Positions 53,406 to 64,000 of a stretch of 64,000 nucleotides of DNA are shown here, piece after piece (the first letter of the stretch is position 1; each line of letters starts with the position of its first letter). Below the pieces are notes generated by a model. The model was not told where the DNA came from. It saw nothing but the letters and a program-made list of their open reading frames with translations, and ran no database searches. A program made the position numbers and the translations under genes. The stretch lies in contig NZ_CP015247.1 of assembly GCF_001891125.1 (NCBI RefSeq), positions 1,708,501-1,772,500 on the forward strand. Direction: 5' to 3'. Origin of the DNA: Leuconostoc suionicum (GTDB lineage Bacteria; Bacillota; Bacilli; Lactobacillales; Lactobacillaceae).

Positions 53406-54602
53406 ATGATTAAAAAATGTTTCTCGCTTATTGTTAAACTAGACAATATCGTATTAAAGAACCATATTTTCCAAGCAATATTCTCAGCGATGCGCCAAAC
53501 ACTTCCCGTTTTGGCGATCGACGTTTACTAACGTCTGCTGTTCATATTATTTTTAGCACCAAATGCTTTATTTTCTGTCATTTTTAACATCAATTTAAAA
53601 ATAACAGGTTTGCAGATAATTCTTTCTATTTTGGATGTCGTTATACTCATGATTTTTGCCGCTGCCTTAACAAATAATTACTTGATTTACCGCGGCATAA
53701 AAAATAACATATTACCAATATTAACCAATTTTTTGGCCACCTACCTCCTTTTCACTGTCAATACACAAAATTTTTCACATAATGTTTCACAATATTTAGT
53801 GGTCACCGTATTAACTTTGCTCAGTAGTGAAGCCTACTATCAATACCAAAGACTCTTTCGTAAAAACCTACAACCCTATTCGGCAAGATTTTTGATTTGG
53901 TCCGCTTTTATCCTTACCCTCTATTTTTTGGTTCAACCGTATGTTCAACAAACTACGTTACAGTTACTAATCAGTAACATTTTGTCATCTAATTTCTTCA
54001 CAACATTCGTTGGTCTTCTATTAGTAGGAGCTTGTGCACCAGTTCTGTATTGGTTAGGCATTGCATTGCCAAACGAGCTGACTTCTAATCAAACAACAAT
54101 TAATGCTGTCGTCAAAAATTTAGATGTTATTTTGAAAAATACTCACGCGACATTGCCATACCCTGAAAATCTCTATAGTGTGTATGGTACGTTTTCATTA
54201 CTTGGCGGCATTGGCAATACACTAGCAATTAGTTTTTTGCTTTTATTTATGTCGTCAAAAAGAAAGCAAAATTTAGGACTGTTATCTATATTTCCTAGCT
54301 TATTCAATAATAATCAGTTGCTTTATTTTGGATTACCACTATTCTTAAGACCTCTGATGTTGGTTCCTATGATTTTGTCTAGCATAGCTGGCACCTTGGT
54401 TGGCTATGTAGCGATTGCCACACATTTGATAAAACCGGCTGTCTTAGTGATACCAAACAATGCTCCTAATTTATTAACTGCATTCTTAGGGAGCGGTAAA
54501 TTGTCTTCCTTAATTGTGGTAGCAATAGTCTTTGGATTGACAATATTGATTTACAAGCCATTTATCGAACTTGATAATGCTGAGGTACAAAATGAGAAAT
54601 AA
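53406..54602 (+). pseudogene. PTS EIIC (cellobiose-type) gene interrupted by an in-frame TAA
   Basis: An ATG at 53406 opens a frame with NHIFQAIFSAMRQTLPVLAI, the look of an EIIC N terminus, and meets TAA at 53529-53531. The same frame goes on without a break (RLLFILFLAPNALFSVIFNI) to 54602. The rest is EIIC-like with many helices and ends GYVAIATHLIKPAVLVIP and APNLLTAFLGSGK, which matches family order, but the usual NINEP motif is worn to NNNQ. A TTG at 53610 could start a shortened protein, without a clear ribosome site. Likely a decaying gene; translation of the second part cannot be excluded. The 146 bp between dltX and 53406 are AT-rich and must hold the dlt promoter. Confidence 0.6.
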
Positions 54603-55428
54603 ACTAATTATCTTATTCAGTTTCATATTATTAATAATAATTGGCATTTTTAGTCATAGTTGGGTTGTCCACACTCGTACCACACAATCGCAGATACAAA
54701 CATCACATATGTCACCAATTATTCTAATTCCTGGTTCAAGTGCCTCAGTCAATCGATTTGATAGTCTATTAACTAAGCTCAACACTAAGAGCCAGCGACA
54801 CGATGTTTTAAAAGTTTTGGTCACTAAAGATGGTAAATTGGTATATAGTGGCAAAATTCGATCTAGTGATGAGCAACCATTTATTGTCGTTGGTTTTCAA
54901 AATAATGCTGATGGTTACGACAATATTAAAAAGCAGGCTAAATGGCTAAATACTGCTCTTATTGATTTGCAAGATCGTTACCATTTCCATAATTTCCAAG
55001 GAATTGGTCACTCAAACGGTGGACTCATTTGGACTAGATATTTAGAAAACTACTACAGTTCTGATAGTTTCAATATGGCAACTCTAATGACGCTAGGTAC
55101 CCCCTTCAACTTCTCCGAATCCTCATCACAACGCCGCACAGTCATGTTAAAAGACTTTATTGAAAAAAGCACCAAATTACCCTCTAATTTGATTATGTAT
55201 TCGATAGCTGGTACAGAAGATTATACAGATGACGGTATAGTTCCAGTTCAAAGTGTTTTAGCCGGAAAGTATATTTTCCAAAAGCATGTCAAATCCTATA
55301 CTCAAATTACTGTTTCTGGTGATGATGCGCAACATTCAAGTCTTCCAGAAAATACAGAAGTTGTGAAATTAATACAAGAACATATACTTAAGGACAACAT
55401 TAATAATAACTTTCGAAAACCACAATAA
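54592..55428 (+). CDS. DUF915-type alpha/beta hydrolase, membrane-anchored or secreted
   Basis: A 278-residue alpha/beta hydrolase of the DUF915 group common in lactic acid bacteria. An N-terminal helix (KLIILFSFILLIIIGIFSHSW) acts as signal or anchor. SPIILIPGSSASVNRFDSLL forms the oxyanion region, the nucleophile is in GIGHSNGGLIW near residue 145, the aspartate in TDDGIVPVQS and the histidine in DDAQHSSLPEN. Substrate unknown, perhaps an ester at the cell surface. It overlaps the preceding EIIC remnant by 11 bases with TGAGGT as ribosome site. Confidence 0.85.
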   Translation: MRNKLIILFSFILLIIIGIFSHSWVVHTRTTQSQIQTSHMSPIILIPGSSASVNRFDSLLTKLNTKSQRHDVLKVLVTKDGKLVYSGKIRSSDEQPFIVVGFQNNADGYDNIKKQAKWLNTALIDLQDRYHFHNFQGIGHSNGGLIWTRYLENYYSSDSFNMATLMTLGTPFNFSESSSQRRTVMLKDFIEKSTKLPSNLIMYSIAGTEDYTDDGIVPVQSVLAGKYIFQKHVKSYTQITVSGDDAQHSSLPENTEVVKLIQEHILKDNINNNFRKPQ

Positions 55429-55455
55429 AAGCAGCCCATCTGGGCTGCTTTTATT
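55427..55455. terminator. Bidirectional terminator between the DUF915 gene and sigH
   Basis: AAAAGCAGCCC and GGGCTGCTTTT pair around ATCT, between convergent genes. Confidence 0.85.
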
Positions 55456-56002
55456 TTATAGCAATTTCTTGTATGATCTTTTTTAAACGATATTGCATTT
55501 GCTCAAATCGTCTTTTTTCACTATCTTCAATATCATATTTAAGTGCCCCTATGATTTGTAATAATGCTTCTTTGAACGCAACGGATTCAGCCATATTTAT
55601 TTTTGAAAGTGATTCACGCAATGAAAAAATATGCTCTGGATTATATGTGTCAGTTCCTATATTAATACTAGTTAAATCGTCATCCATAGCCAGCATTTTA
55701 TGATTAAATTGCGCTTTTTCAGTGTAGTGATGACGAATTAAATCAGTAGCCCTATTTGATAAAGCCGTAATAAAATAAGTCGAAAATTTAGCACGTGGTC
55801 GGCTACAATCATACTTTTGTACACACTTCATTAGGATTTCTAATCCCTCTGAATACCAATCATCCTGTTTCATTCGACCGCTAATTTTTCGCGAATGCAC
55901 ATCAAATATAGCTGCTTTCAAATGTTTAATCAATACATTATACGCAAATTCGTGTCCCCTTTGCGCCGCGATAACTGCTCCAATTAATCTATCTCTCCCC
56001 AA
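55451..56002 (-). CDS. sigH: SigH/ComX-like alternative sigma factor
   Basis: A 183-residue short sigma-70 factor. Region 2 includes ISGRMKQDDWYSEGLEILMKCVQKYD and ARAKFSTYF-like RAKFSTYFITALSNRATDLIRHHY. The region 4 part is weak and ends in a basic helix. The place after mrnC and rlmB is that of sigH in Firmicutes (mrnC-rlmB-yacP-sigH); yacP is missing here. In several lactobacilli and lactococci this factor is the competence regulator. The start has no unusual features. Confidence 0.8.
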   Translation of the reverse strand: MGRDRLIGAVIAAQRGHEFAYNVLIKHLKAAIFDVHSRKISGRMKQDDWYSEGLEILMKCVQKYDCSRPRAKFSTYFITALSNRATDLIRHHYTEKAQFNHKMLAMDDDLTSINIGTDTYNPEHIFSLRESLSKINMAESVAFKEALLQIIGALKYDIEDSEKRRFEQMQYRLKKIIQEIAIK

Positions 56003-56040
56003 TTATATACTCCCGCCATATTAGTAGTTTAATCAACTAC

Positions 56041-56790
56041 TTATAACGGATTTCGTGAATTATATCCTTGATAAATCAACAAACTAGCAGCGACACTAGC
56101 ATTCAAACTCTGAACATGCCCTACCATTGGAATCGTAACCATACCATCAACTTTTTTCTTTAATAATGGCGAAATGCCTCTTCCTTCATTACCAATAATT
56201 AACGCTACCGCACCGTTTGCATCCCAACGGCGGTAATCATCACCTGCCATGTCTGTTCCAAAAACCCAAACATTACGCTTTTTAAGCTCTTCCACTACAT
56301 TCACTAAGTTCGTCACTCGAGCAACAGGAACATGTTCAATGGCTCCGGTAGATGTCTTAGCAACGGTTGCCGTCAGTTGAACTGCCCGACGTTTTGGAAT
56401 AATAATACCGTGAACTCCAGCTGCATCAGCAGTACGCAAAATAGACCCTAAGTTGTGTGGATCTTCAATGCCGTCTAAAATGACAAAAAATGGTGCTTCG
56501 CCTTTCTTGTCAGCCTGATCAAATAAATCATCAATTGACGCGTACTCAAAGGCCGCCACACTTAGAACAACACCCTGATGATTACCACCATCGGTTAGTT
56601 CATCTAGTTTTGACTTTGGTGCCTGCTGAATAACCAACTTTTTCTTCTTGGCCAATTGCGTAATTTCGTTACGAATTTTGTCTTGTAACCCTGTTTGTAG
56701 CCAAACCTTATTGATTTCTTGCGTGCTTCTTAATGATTCAACACTGGCATGATGCCCGTAAACGAATTCTGTTGATTCTGTTGGTTTCAT
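56041..56790 (-). CDS. rlmB: 23S rRNA (guanosine-2'-O)-methyltransferase RlmB
   Basis: A 249-residue SpoU-family methyltransferase. FVYGHHASVESLRS starts the substrate domain. The knot has LDGIEDPHNLGSILRTADAAGVHGII, AKTSTGAIEHVPVARVTNL, ALIIGNEGRGISPLL and SLNASVAASLLIYQ. It modifies G2251-type 23S positions. It overlaps mrnC by four bases. Confidence 0.93.
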   Translation of the reverse strand: MKPTESTEFVYGHHASVESLRSTQEINKVWLQTGLQDKIRNEITQLAKKKKLVIQQAPKSKLDELTDGGNHQGVVLSVAAFEYASIDDLFDQADKKGEAPFFVILDGIEDPHNLGSILRTADAAGVHGIIIPKRRAVQLTATVAKTSTGAIEHVPVARVTNLVNVVEELKKRNVWVFGTDMAGDDYRRWDANGAVALIIGNEGRGISPLLKKKVDGMVTIPMVGHVQSLNASVAASLLIYQGYNSRNPL

Positions 56791-57194
56791 TTGTTTGTAC
56801 TCCCTGTCTCCACCTGTTCAAAAATCCATGTCATTAGTTCTAAAATGCGTTCATGTTGTTCGGACATATATAAATAACCAAATAATGCCTCAACACCCGT
56901 TGAAATTCGATACGTAATGACATCAGTATTTTTTGCTTTTGTATGTGACTTAGCATTGCGACCACGTTTAAAATAATCTAATTCATCGTCGGTTAGGATA
57001 TTGGTTACCATCATTTGCTCAAATAACGCAGCGTGCGCTTTCGCGGAAACATAATGTTTACTACGTCTTTGTAGTTCATTTACTTTTGTTAAGCCTAAAG
57101 ACAATAAGTGCCGTCGTACTTCTAGTTCATAGATTGCATCGCCAATATAAGCCAGCGATAATCCGTTCATTTGTCTGTAATTTAAATTATGCAT
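56787..57194 (-). CDS. mrnC: Mini-ribonuclease III
   Basis: A 135-residue RNase III domain without an RNA-binding domain: LSLAYIGDAIYELEVRRHLL near residues 13-32 with the catalytic acid, KHYVSAKAHAALFEQM, DYFKRGRNAKSHTKAKNTDVITYRISTGVEALFGYLY. It matures 23S rRNA ends. There is no ribosome site; TATAAT ends six bases before the ATG, so a leaderless mRNA is likely. First gene of mrnC-rlmB-sigH. Confidence 0.92.
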   Translation of the reverse strand: MHNLNYRQMNGLSLAYIGDAIYELEVRRHLLSLGLTKVNELQRRSKHYVSAKAHAALFEQMMVTNILTDDELDYFKRGRNAKSHTKAKNTDVITYRISTGVEALFGYLYMSEQHERILELMTWIFEQVETGSTNK

Positions 57195-57200
57195 AATTCA

Positions 57201-57206
57201 ATTATA
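57201..57206 (-). promoter_or_regulatory. Candidate leaderless promoter -10 of mrnC
   Basis: A consensus TATAAT followed by TGAATT and the mrnC ATG, so the start point would be the A of ATG. The -35 is poor (TTGTAC with a 19-base spacer). Confidence 0.5.
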
Positions 57207-57363
57207 CGCAATTATGTTGACTTGCGTACAAATTTCAATAAATGTTCTGCAGAACTATTTAAGTTTACCTATTTTTACTGAATATGAGAAGCTCTTTGGC
57301 ATAAATGGTATCATTTTTGGCATAATAAGCACATTTATTTTAAAAACATCTTTTTTTATAATT

Positions 57364-57398
57364 AAAAAAACACTTATCATATATGATAAGTGTTTTTA
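57364..57398. terminator. rpoBC operon terminator
   Basis: AAAAACACTTATCAT and ATGATAAGTGTTTTT form a perfect stem just after the rpoC stop, with runs on both sides. The remaining part of the gap up to mrnC holds no supported gene. Confidence 0.85.
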
Positions 57399-57410
57399 AA
57401 TACTATGTTT

Positions 57411-60400
57411 TTAGTTGTCAAATGTTTTTGCAACATCGTCTAACTTAGGAATATCTGAAGCTTCTTCGCTTTCAGACTCAGGTTGGGCGATAACATCACC
57501 GACAACTTTACTCTTGATCTTACGATATTCAGCCATACCAGTTCCGGCAGGAATAATCTTACCAATAATAACGTTCTCTTTCAAACCAACAAGTGGATCG
57601 TTTTTGCCACGAATAGCAGCATCTGTCAAAACACGTGTTGTTTCTTGGAATGATGCGGCAGATAGGAATGAATTCGTCTCAAGCGCAGCCTTAGTAATTC
57701 CCAGCAGAACTGGACGAGCAGTCGCTGGTACTAAGCCTTCAAACAAAGCTGGTTCGTTAGCGCGCTTGAAATCAGCGATATCCATTAATGTTCCTGGCAA
57801 CAAGTCTGTTTGACCTGGATCCATGACACGGATTTTACGTAACATTTGACGAATCATTACTTCAATATGTTTGTCAGAAACTTCAATACCTTGCAAACGG
57901 TAAACCTTTTGAATTTCTGTTAACATATATGACTCTGTTGTCAAAGTGTCTGTAACAGCTAACAACTCTTTAGGATCAATTGGTCCTTCGTTGATAGCCT
58001 CACCACGCTTAATTTCGTCACCTTCACCAAAACGCATACGTGTTGTCAAAGGTAATGTATAAGTTCTTGTATCAGTTTCACCTTCAATTGTAACTGACTT
58101 TGTACGGTCTGCAGGATTTTCTTCAATTACGGTAATTGTGCCCGTAACTTCAGAAATTTCTGCACGTCCCTTAGGAATACGCGCCTCAACAATTTCTTGA
58201 ACACGAGGCAAACCTTGCGTAATATCATTACCGCCGGCAACTCCACCCGTGTGGAAGTTACGCATAGTCAATTGTGTACCTGGCTCACCGATTGATTGTG
58301 CAGCAACAGTTCCAACAGCTTCACCAACTTCAACTTCTTCACCAGATGCTAAGTTCCGACCGTAGTCAAGCACTGAAACACCGTGTTCCGTTGTTGATGT
58401 AAAGACTGAACGAATAGTTACTTCTTTAATACCAGCATTCACAATCTTCTTAGCAACATCTTCATCAATCATTTCATTACGTGAAACAATCTTTTCACCA
58501 GTTTCTGGATCAAACACTGACTTCATCGCATATCGTCCCAAAATACGATCGTAAAGTGGTTCAACAACTGATGTACCATCCATGATTGCTTTAACTGCAA
58601 CACCACGATCAGAATCATTGTCGAATTCACGAACAATAACATCTTGCGCAACATCGACTAGTCGACGTGTCAAGTATCCTGAGTTAGCCGTCTTCAAGGC
58701 CGTATCTGACATTCCCTTTCGGGCACCGTGAGTAGAAATAAACATTTCCATCACTGTCAAACCTTCACGGAAGTTAGCTGTAACTGGCAATTCAATAATT
58801 TTACCACCAGGTCCGGCCATCAGACCACGCATACCAGCTAATTGAACGAAGTTTGAAATGTTACCACGAGCTCCTGAATCTTGCATCATGAAAATAGGGT
58901 TTGTTGGCTCAAATGATTCAATCAACTTGTCTTGAATAATATCTTTTGCCTTCGTCCAGATTTCGGTTACACGTTGGTAACGTTCTGCATCTGTTATCAA
59001 TCCACGACGGAATTGTTTTGTTACTGTAGCAACTTGACTATGAGCATCCTCAAGAATAGCAGGCTTTTCTTTCAAATCAGTAACGTCTGTCATGGCAACT
59101 GTCAACCCTGATTCCGTAGACTTTTCATAACCCAAGTCCTTCATACGATCCAATAACAATGAAGTTTCTGTTACCTTATATCGCTTATAAACTTCAGCGA
59201 TGATATCCGACAAGAATCCCTTTTTGAACGAGTTAACAACTGGTGTATCTGCCAAATAATCATGTATATTTTCACCAGCATCAATAAAGAAACTATCATC
59301 AACTCGCTTAAAGTTATCTTCTGATGGTTCGTTGATATATGGGAAATCTGAAGGCAAAATTTCATTAAAGAACAATTTACCTACCGAAGTGATCATAATC
59401 TTTGAACGTTGCTCATCAGTAAATGGCTTTTCAGTTGGGAATGAAGAAGTCTGAATACCAACTCTTGTATGATAATGAACAACCTTGCTTGCAAAAGCAA
59501 TTCGTGCTTCATCCACGCTTGAGAAGATCATTCCTTCGCCTTCACGACCGGCTTCTTCAGTAGTCAAATAGTAGTTTCCAATAACCATATCTTGTGATGG
59601 CGCAACAATTGGCTTCCCATCTTTAGGTGCCAAGATATGTCCAGCAGCAAGCATCAACAAACGTGCTTCAGCTTGTGCTTCATCAGATAATGGAACGTGG
59701 ATGGCCATCTGGTCACCGTCAAAATCGGCGTTATATGCTTCAGTAACCAATGGGTGCAAACGCATTGCTTTACCTGAAACTAACACTGGCTCAAACGCTT
59801 GGATCCCCAGACGGTGCAAGGTAGGTGCTCGGTTCAAAAGAACAGGGTGCTCCTTAATAACGTCTTCCAAAACATCCATCACGTCGCCGTCAGCTTTATC
59901 AATCTTACGTTTAGCAGACTTGACATTGCCAGCCAACTTACGTGTTGTTAATTCTTTCATGATAAATGGACGGAATAGTTCAATAGCCATTGGTACAGGC
60001 AATCCCATTTGGTTCATTTTCAAGAAAGGTCCAACATCAATAACCGAACGACCAGAATAATCAACACGCTTACCAAGTAAGTTCTGACGGAAACGGCCTT
60101 GCTTCCCCTTCAACATGTGTGAAAGTGATTTCAATGGACGATTACCTGGACCAGCAACTGGACGACCACGACGACCATTATCAATCAAAGCATCAACAGC
60201 TTCTTGTAGCATACGCTTTTCGTTCTGCACGATGATACCTGGCGCATTCAAATCAAGCAGACGCTTCAAACGGTTATTACGGTTGATAACACGACGATAC
60301 AAATCATTCAAATCAGATGTGGCAAAACGACCACCTTCTAGTTGAACCATTGGACGTAAATCAGGAGGGATAACTGGAATAACTTCCATTACCATCCATT

Positions 60401-61073
60401 CCGGCTTGTTGTCTGACTGAAGGAAAGCTTCAATAATATCTAGACGACGTACCGCACGTACTCGTTTTTGTCCTGTTGCTTCTTGCAATTCGCGCTTTAA
60501 TTCATCAGCTTCTGTAGCTAAATCAACGTTTGCAAGTAATTCTTTAATTGCTTCTGCACCCATGCCAGCCTTAAAGCCAGCACCATATTCTTTTTTCAGT
60601 TGACGGTACTCACGTTCCGTCATCATTTGCTTCTTTTCAACAGGTGCATCACCTGGTTCAATAACAACATAAGAAGCAAAATAGATAATTTCTTCAAGTG
60701 AACGTGGGGACATGTCTAAAACAAGTCCCATACGTGAAGGAATTCCCTTGAAATACCAAATATGTGTAACAGGAGCAGCTAATTCGATGTGACCCATACG
60801 TTCACGACGAACTTTTGATGATGTTACTTCAACACCACAGCGGTCACAAACAATACCCTTATATCGGATTCGCTTGTATTTACCACAGGCGCATTCATAG
60901 TCTTTTGTAGGTCCGAAAATACGTTCATCGAACAAACCATCTTTTTCTGGCTTAAGTGTTCGATAGTTAATCGTTTCTGGCTTCTTTACTTCACCATAAG
61001 ACCATGAACGAATCTTATCAGGAGAAGCCAAAGCGATTTGCATACTTTCGAATTTGTTAACATCGATTGCCAT
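57411..61073 (-). CDS. rpoC: DNA-directed RNA polymerase subunit beta'
   Basis: A 1220-residue beta' subunit. The first zinc site is [20 protein letters not shown] near residue 60-80, the Mg-binding catalytic loop is [17 protein letters not shown] near 460, the rudder and bridge-helix part includes [17 protein letters not shown] and [27 protein letters not shown], and the trigger loop follows [19 protein letters not shown]. Length is usual for Lactobacillales. It lies 23 bases after rpoB. Confidence 0.99.
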   Translation of the reverse strand: MAIDVNKFESMQIALASPDKIRSWSYGEVKKPETINYRTLKPEKDGLFDERIFGPTKDYECACGKYKRIRYKGIVCDRCGVEVTSSKVRRERMGHIELAAPVTHIWYFKGIPSRMGLVLDMSPRSLEEIIYFASYVVIEPGDAPVEKKQMMTEREYRQLKKEYGAGFKAGMGAEAIKELLANVDLATEADELKRELQEATGQKRVRAVRRLDIIEAFLQSDNKPEWMVMEVIPVIPPDLRPMVQLEGGRFATSDLNDLYRRVINRNNRLKRLLDLNAPGIIVQNEKRMLQEAVDALIDNGRRGRPVAGPGNRPLKSLSHMLKGKQGRFRQNLLGKRVDYSGRSVIDVGPFLKMNQMGLPVPMAIELFRPFIMKELTTRKLAGNVKSAKRKIDKADGDVMDVLEDVIKEHPVLLNRAPTLHRLGIQAFEPVLVSGKAMRLHPLVTEAYNADFDGDQMAIHVPLSDEAQAEARLLMLAAGHILAPKDGKPIVAPSQDMVIGNYYLTTEEAGREGEGMIFSSVDEARIAFASKVVHYHTRVGIQTSSFPTEKPFTDEQRSKIMITSVGKLFFNEILPSDFPYINEPSEDNFKRVDDSFFIDAGENIHDYLADTPVVNSFKKGFLSDIIAEVYKRYKVTETSLLLDRMKDLGYEKSTESGLTVAMTDVTDLKEKPAILEDAHSQVATVTKQFRRGLITDAERYQRVTEIWTKAKDIIQDKLIESFEPTNPIFMMQDSGARGNISNFVQLAGMRGLMAGPGGKIIELPVTANFREGLTVMEMFISTHGARKGMSDTALKTANSGYLTRRLVDVAQDVIVREFDNDSDRGVAVKAIMDGTSVVEPLYDRILGRYAMKSVFDPETGEKIVSRNEMIDEDVAKKIVNAGIKEVTIRSVFTSTTEHGVSVLDYGRNLASGEEVEVGEAVGTVAAQSIGEPGTQLTMRNFHTGGVAGGNDITQGLPRVQEIVEARIPKGRAEISEVTGTITVIEENPADRTKSVTIEGETDTRTYTLPLTTRMRFGEGDEIKRGEAINEGPIDPKELLAVTDTLTTESYMLTEIQKVYRLQGIEVSDKHIEVMIRQMLRKIRVMDPGQTDLLPGTLMDIADFKRANEPALFEGLVPATARPVLLGITKAALETNSFLSAASFQETTRVLTDAAIRGKNDPLVGLKENVIIGKIIPAGTGMAEYRKIKSKVVGDVIAQPESESEEASDIPKLDDVAKTFDN

Positions 61074-61096
61074 CTATTTGCTGTTACCTTTCTAAA

Positions 61097-64000
61097 TTAT
61101 TTTTCTTCGAATGTTTGACTTTGTTCTTCAACCTTAGAGAAGGCTGCAGTAACTTCTTCATCATCTTTGTTTAACAGATCAGGATTTGTACGGGCTAACT
61201 TTTCAAGTGCATCGACAGGCAAAATTGAATCATCTTCATCCATTTGACGTAATTCAACTTCATCACCTGCACCATCCAATACTTGCATATCCAATCCAAG
61301 AGCTTGTAATTCCTTGACCAAGACACGGAAGGACTCAGGAACACCAGGACGTGGAATTGGTTCACCCTTGATAATTGATTCATAAACCTTAACACGACCA
61401 GCAACATCATCTGACTTATAAGTCAGAATTTCTTGCAAGGTATAAGCGGCACCATAAGCTTCCAAGGCCCATACTTCCATTTCACCGAAACGCTGTCCAC
61501 CGAATTGTGCTTTACCACCCAAAGGCTGTTGCGTAACAAGTGAGTAAGGGCCGATTGAACGTGCGTGAATCTTATCATCAACCATGTGCGCTAGTTTCAT
61601 ATAATGCATGACACCAACACCGACACGCTTATCGAAAGCTTCACCTGTACGGCCATCATATACAACTGACTTACCATCTTGAGGTAATCCAGCTTCACGC
61701 AAAGCCATTTCAATTTCATCATCACTTGCACCATCAAAAACAGGTGAAGCAACATGAATACCAAGTTTCTTGGCAGCAAATCCTAAGTGTAACTCAAGTA
61801 CTTGCCCAATATTCATACGTGATGGCACACCCATGGGTGACAATAGAATGTCAATAGGTGTTCCATCAGGCATATATGGCATATCTTCTTCTGGCACAAC
61901 AACAGAAACAGTTCCCTTGTTTCCATGACGACCAGCCATCTTATCACCGACTTGAATTTTACGCTTTTGCGCAATGTAAACACGAACCATCATGTTGACA
62001 CCAGGTGCTAATTCATCACCATTTTCAGGTGTATAAATACGAACGTTTTGAACGACACCGCCACCACCATGAGGAACACGTAATGATGTATCACGTACTT
62101 CACGCGCTTTTTCACCAAAAATAGCATGTAACAAACGTTCTTCAGCAGAAAGTTCAGTAACACCCTTAGGTGTTACCTTACCAACTAAAATGTCACCATC
62201 ATGAACTTCAGCACCGACACGAATAATACCGTCCGCATCCAAATCCTTCAACTGATCTTCACCAGTATTAGGAATTTCACGGGTCATTTCTTCCGGTCCA
62301 AGTTTTGTGTCTCGTGCTTCTGAATCGTATTCTTCGATGTGAATTGAAGTATAAACATCTTCACGAACCAAACGTTCATTTAAGACAATGGCATCTTCGA
62401 AGTTATATCCTTGCCAAGTCATGAAAGCAATTAATGGATTTTGCCCCAAGGCTAATTCGCCTTGTTCCATTGAAGGGCCGTCCGCCAAAACTTCATCAGC
62501 TTCAATGTGCTCACCAACATGTACGATTGGCTTTTGGTTATAGTTTTTACCCCCGTTTGAACGGCGGAACTTCATTAATTCGTAAGTGTCTAGTTGACCA
62601 TCTTCACGGCGAACCCGGATTTGGCGACCGTCCACATACTCAACTTCACCAGATGCGCGTGCAATCATCGCAACACCAGAATCGTGAGCTGCTTTATACT
62701 CAATTCCTGTTCCTACTAATGGTGAATGTGGATCAAGCAAAGGCACTGCCTGACGTTGCATGTTGGCACCCATCAAAGCGCGGTTGGAATCATCGTTTTC
62801 CAAGAACGGAATAGCAGCTGTTCCAACAGAAACAACTTGCTTTGGCGAAACGTCCATGTAGTCAATGCGATCAATGGGTGTTTCAATGTTTTCTTCACCA
62901 AAACGAGCCATAACCGTGCTGTGCACAAAGCTACCATCTTCATTCAATGGTGAGTTGGCTTGAGCAACAATATAGTTATCTTCTTCATCGGCTGTCAAAT
63001 AATCAATTTTATCTGTAACCTTATGAGTTGTCCAATCAACACGGCGGTATGGTGTTTCGACGAAACCATATTTATTAATGCGACCATAAGTGGCCAACGA
63101 GTTAATCAACCCAATGTTAGGACCTTCTGGCGTTTCAATGGGGTCAATACGACCATAGTGTGTATAATGAACATCTCGAACTTCAACACCAGCGCGATCA
63201 CGAGTCAAACCACCAGGTCCAAGAGCTGACAGACGACGCTTGTGGTTCATTTCACCCAAAGGATTAGTCTGATCCATAAACTGTGACAACTGTGATGATC
63301 CGAAGAATTCTTTAACAGCAGCGACAACAGGTCGAATATTAATCAATTGTTGTGGTGTAACCGTGTTGGCATCTTGAATTGACATGCGCTCGCGAACGAC
63401 ACGCTCCATACGTGTCAATCCAATACGGAATTGATTTTGCAACAATTCACCAACGGAACGGATACGACGGTTACCCAGGTGGTCAATATCATCAACATGG
63501 CCAACACCTTCTTGCAAGTTCAAGAAGTAGTTCATCCCTGCCAAGATATCAGCTGGACGTACTGTACGATCATCTTCATCAATGTGCCCATTCCCAATCA
63601 ACAATAATGTCTTCTCTGGGTTTTCGGGAGATTCGATTTTGATTTTTTGAAGGGTTACAGGTTCTTCAAGAACAGCATCACCTGATGGAGTATATGTTGT
63701 TGTCTTAAAGTCTTCACGATCCAAATATGGTGTTAATTTAGAGATAACTTCCTTATCAACTAACGTACCTTTTTCAGCAAGAATTTCACCAGAATCAGGG
63801 TCAGCCAATGTTTCCGCTAAGGTTTGGTTTAACAAACGTGTCTTAAGTGCCAGTTTTTTATTAATCTTATAACGGCCAACAGACGCTAAATCATAACGCT
63901 TTGGATCAAAGAAACGAGCAACTAATAGTGCACGCGACGAATCAGCTGTCTTTGGTTCACCTGGACGCAAACGTTCGTATACGTCCTTCAATGCTTCTTC
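61097..64000 (-). CDS. rpoB: DNA-directed RNA polymerase subunit beta (5' end cut by window)
   Basis: 967 codons of the beta subunit up to the window edge; about 230-240 N-terminal residues are missing (usual length near 1200). The rifampicin region [78 protein letters not shown] and [18 protein letters not shown] are intact. At the usual rifampicin positions the sequence is wild type. The last residues are acidic ([10 protein letters not shown]). Confidence 0.99.
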   Translation of the reverse strand, partial: EEALKDVYERLRPGEPKTADSSRALLVARFFDPKRYDLASVGRYKINKKLALKTRLLNQTLAETLADPDSGEILAEKGTLVDKEVISKLTPYLDREDFKTTTYTPSGDAVLEEPVTLQKIKIESPENPEKTLLLIGNGHIDEDDRTVRPADILAGMNYFLNLQEGVGHVDDIDHLGNRRIRSVGELLQNQFRIGLTRMERVVRERMSIQDANTVTPQQLINIRPVVAAVKEFFGSSQLSQFMDQTNPLGEMNHKRRLSALGPGGLTRDRAGVEVRDVHYTHYGRIDPIETPEGPNIGLINSLATYGRINKYGFVETPYRRVDWTTHKVTDKIDYLTADEEDNYIVAQANSPLNEDGSFVHSTVMARFGEENIETPIDRIDYMDVSPKQVVSVGTAAIPFLENDDSNRALMGANMQRQAVPLLDPHSPLVGTGIEYKAAHDSGVAMIARASGEVEYVDGRQIRVRREDGQLDTYELMKFRRSNGGKNYNQKPIVHVGEHIEADEVLADGPSMEQGELALGQNPLIAFMTWQGYNFEDAIVLNERLVREDVYTSIHIEEYDSEARDTKLGPEEMTREIPNTGEDQLKDLDADGIIRVGAEVHDGDILVGKVTPKGVTELSAEERLLHAIFGEKAREVRDTSLRVPHGGGGVVQNVRIYTPENGDELAPGVNMMVRVYIAQKRKIQVGDKMAGRHGNKGTVSVVVPEEDMPYMPDGTPIDILLSPMGVPSRMNIGQVLELHLGFAAKKLGIHVASPVFDGASDDEIEMALREAGLPQDGKSVVYDGRTGEAFDKRVGVGVMHYMKLAHMVDDKIHARSIGPYSLVTQQPLGGKAQFGGQRFGEMEVWALEAYGAAYTLQEILTYKSDDVAGRVKVYESIIKGEPIPRPGVPESFRVLVKELQALGLDMQVLDGAGDEVELRQMDEDDSILPVDALEKLARTNPDLLNKDDEEVTAAFSKVEEQSQTFEEK

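Noticed and set aside
57214..57399. Plus-strand ORF of 61 codons between mrnC and rpoC
   Set aside because: It runs through the rpoC terminator, has no ribosome site, and its translation is low-complexity Phe/Ile/Leu from AT-rich DNA.
1..64000. CRISPR arrays, tRNA or rRNA genes, insertion sequences, prophage genes
   Set aside because: None seen on reading; terminators and T-box stems account for the strong inverted repeats, and the only tandem repeat is the 18-bp pair at 38322-38357.

Overview
The window reads as a low-GC Gram-positive chromosome, most likely Leuconostoc or a close relative (Leuconostocaceae). The main clues are a FemX-type bridge-peptide transferase resembling the Weissella enzyme, the dltXABCD operon, a CiaRH-like two-component system next to htrA, T-box control of methionine genes, and the lactic-acid-bacterial fol, tdk-prfA-prmC-sua5, ptsHI and mrnC-rlmB-sigH gene orders. 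The genus call is inference. I see no rRNA, tRNA, insertion sequence, prophage or CRISPR array. Most genes lie on the minus strand.

Layout. 1-8.7 kb: a cut nitroreductase, a small FUSC membrane protein, a HAD phosphatase, rex-femX, the t6A operon tsaB-rimI-rimI2-tsaD, and ptsHI with two catabolite-response elements. 8.9-18.9 kb: an M32 carboxypeptidase, tdk-prfA-prmC-sua5, an NlpC/P60 wall protein, and a folate operon folB-folK-folE-HAM1-folP. 19.0-26.0 kb: murT-gatD, a small membrane protein, the potassium importer kimA, a PfoR/PTS_EIIC_2-like membrane protein behind an unannotated amino-acid attenuator, and an AI-2E family protein.

26.0-43.2 kb is a large methionine region with three units, each headed by a methionine T-box. 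Unit 1 is small ORF-metF-small ORF-metE-mmuP-mmuM. Unit 2 is a short MetE-like gene-small ORF-metY. Unit 3 is metA-metI-metC-a second short MetE-like gene-luxS. Together they cover homoserine activation, trans-sulfuration, direct sulfhydrylation, three MetE-type enzymes, S-methylmethionine salvage, methyl-folate supply and the activated methyl cycle. An OppA-like binding protein and a C26 amidotransferase sit between units 1 and 2.

43.3-64 kb: a thioredoxin, ciaR-ciaH-htrA, acpS-alr-mazF, dltXABCD, a nonsense-interrupted PTS EIIC remnant with a DUF915 hydrolase, mrnC-rlmB-sigH, then rpoC and the 3' three quarters of rpoB.

Two observations stand out. First, a 21-codon leader peptide ending in Ile/Val codons, followed by an intrinsic terminator, precedes the orphan PfoR-like membrane protein. 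This suggests branched-chain amino-acid attenuation of a gene usually labelled as a sugar PTS subunit. Second, a family of tiny ORFs (32-40 codons) sits directly before metF, metE and probably metY. Two of them share a YYLHxxK...TAV(F/Y)LxGSGxVD core whose conserved residues are encoded by different synonymous codons, so they are very likely real, undescribed micropeptides. Other points of interest are candidate leaderless mRNAs, a MurT with no cysteines, an HtrA without its PDZ domain and a MazF toxin without an adjacent antitoxin.
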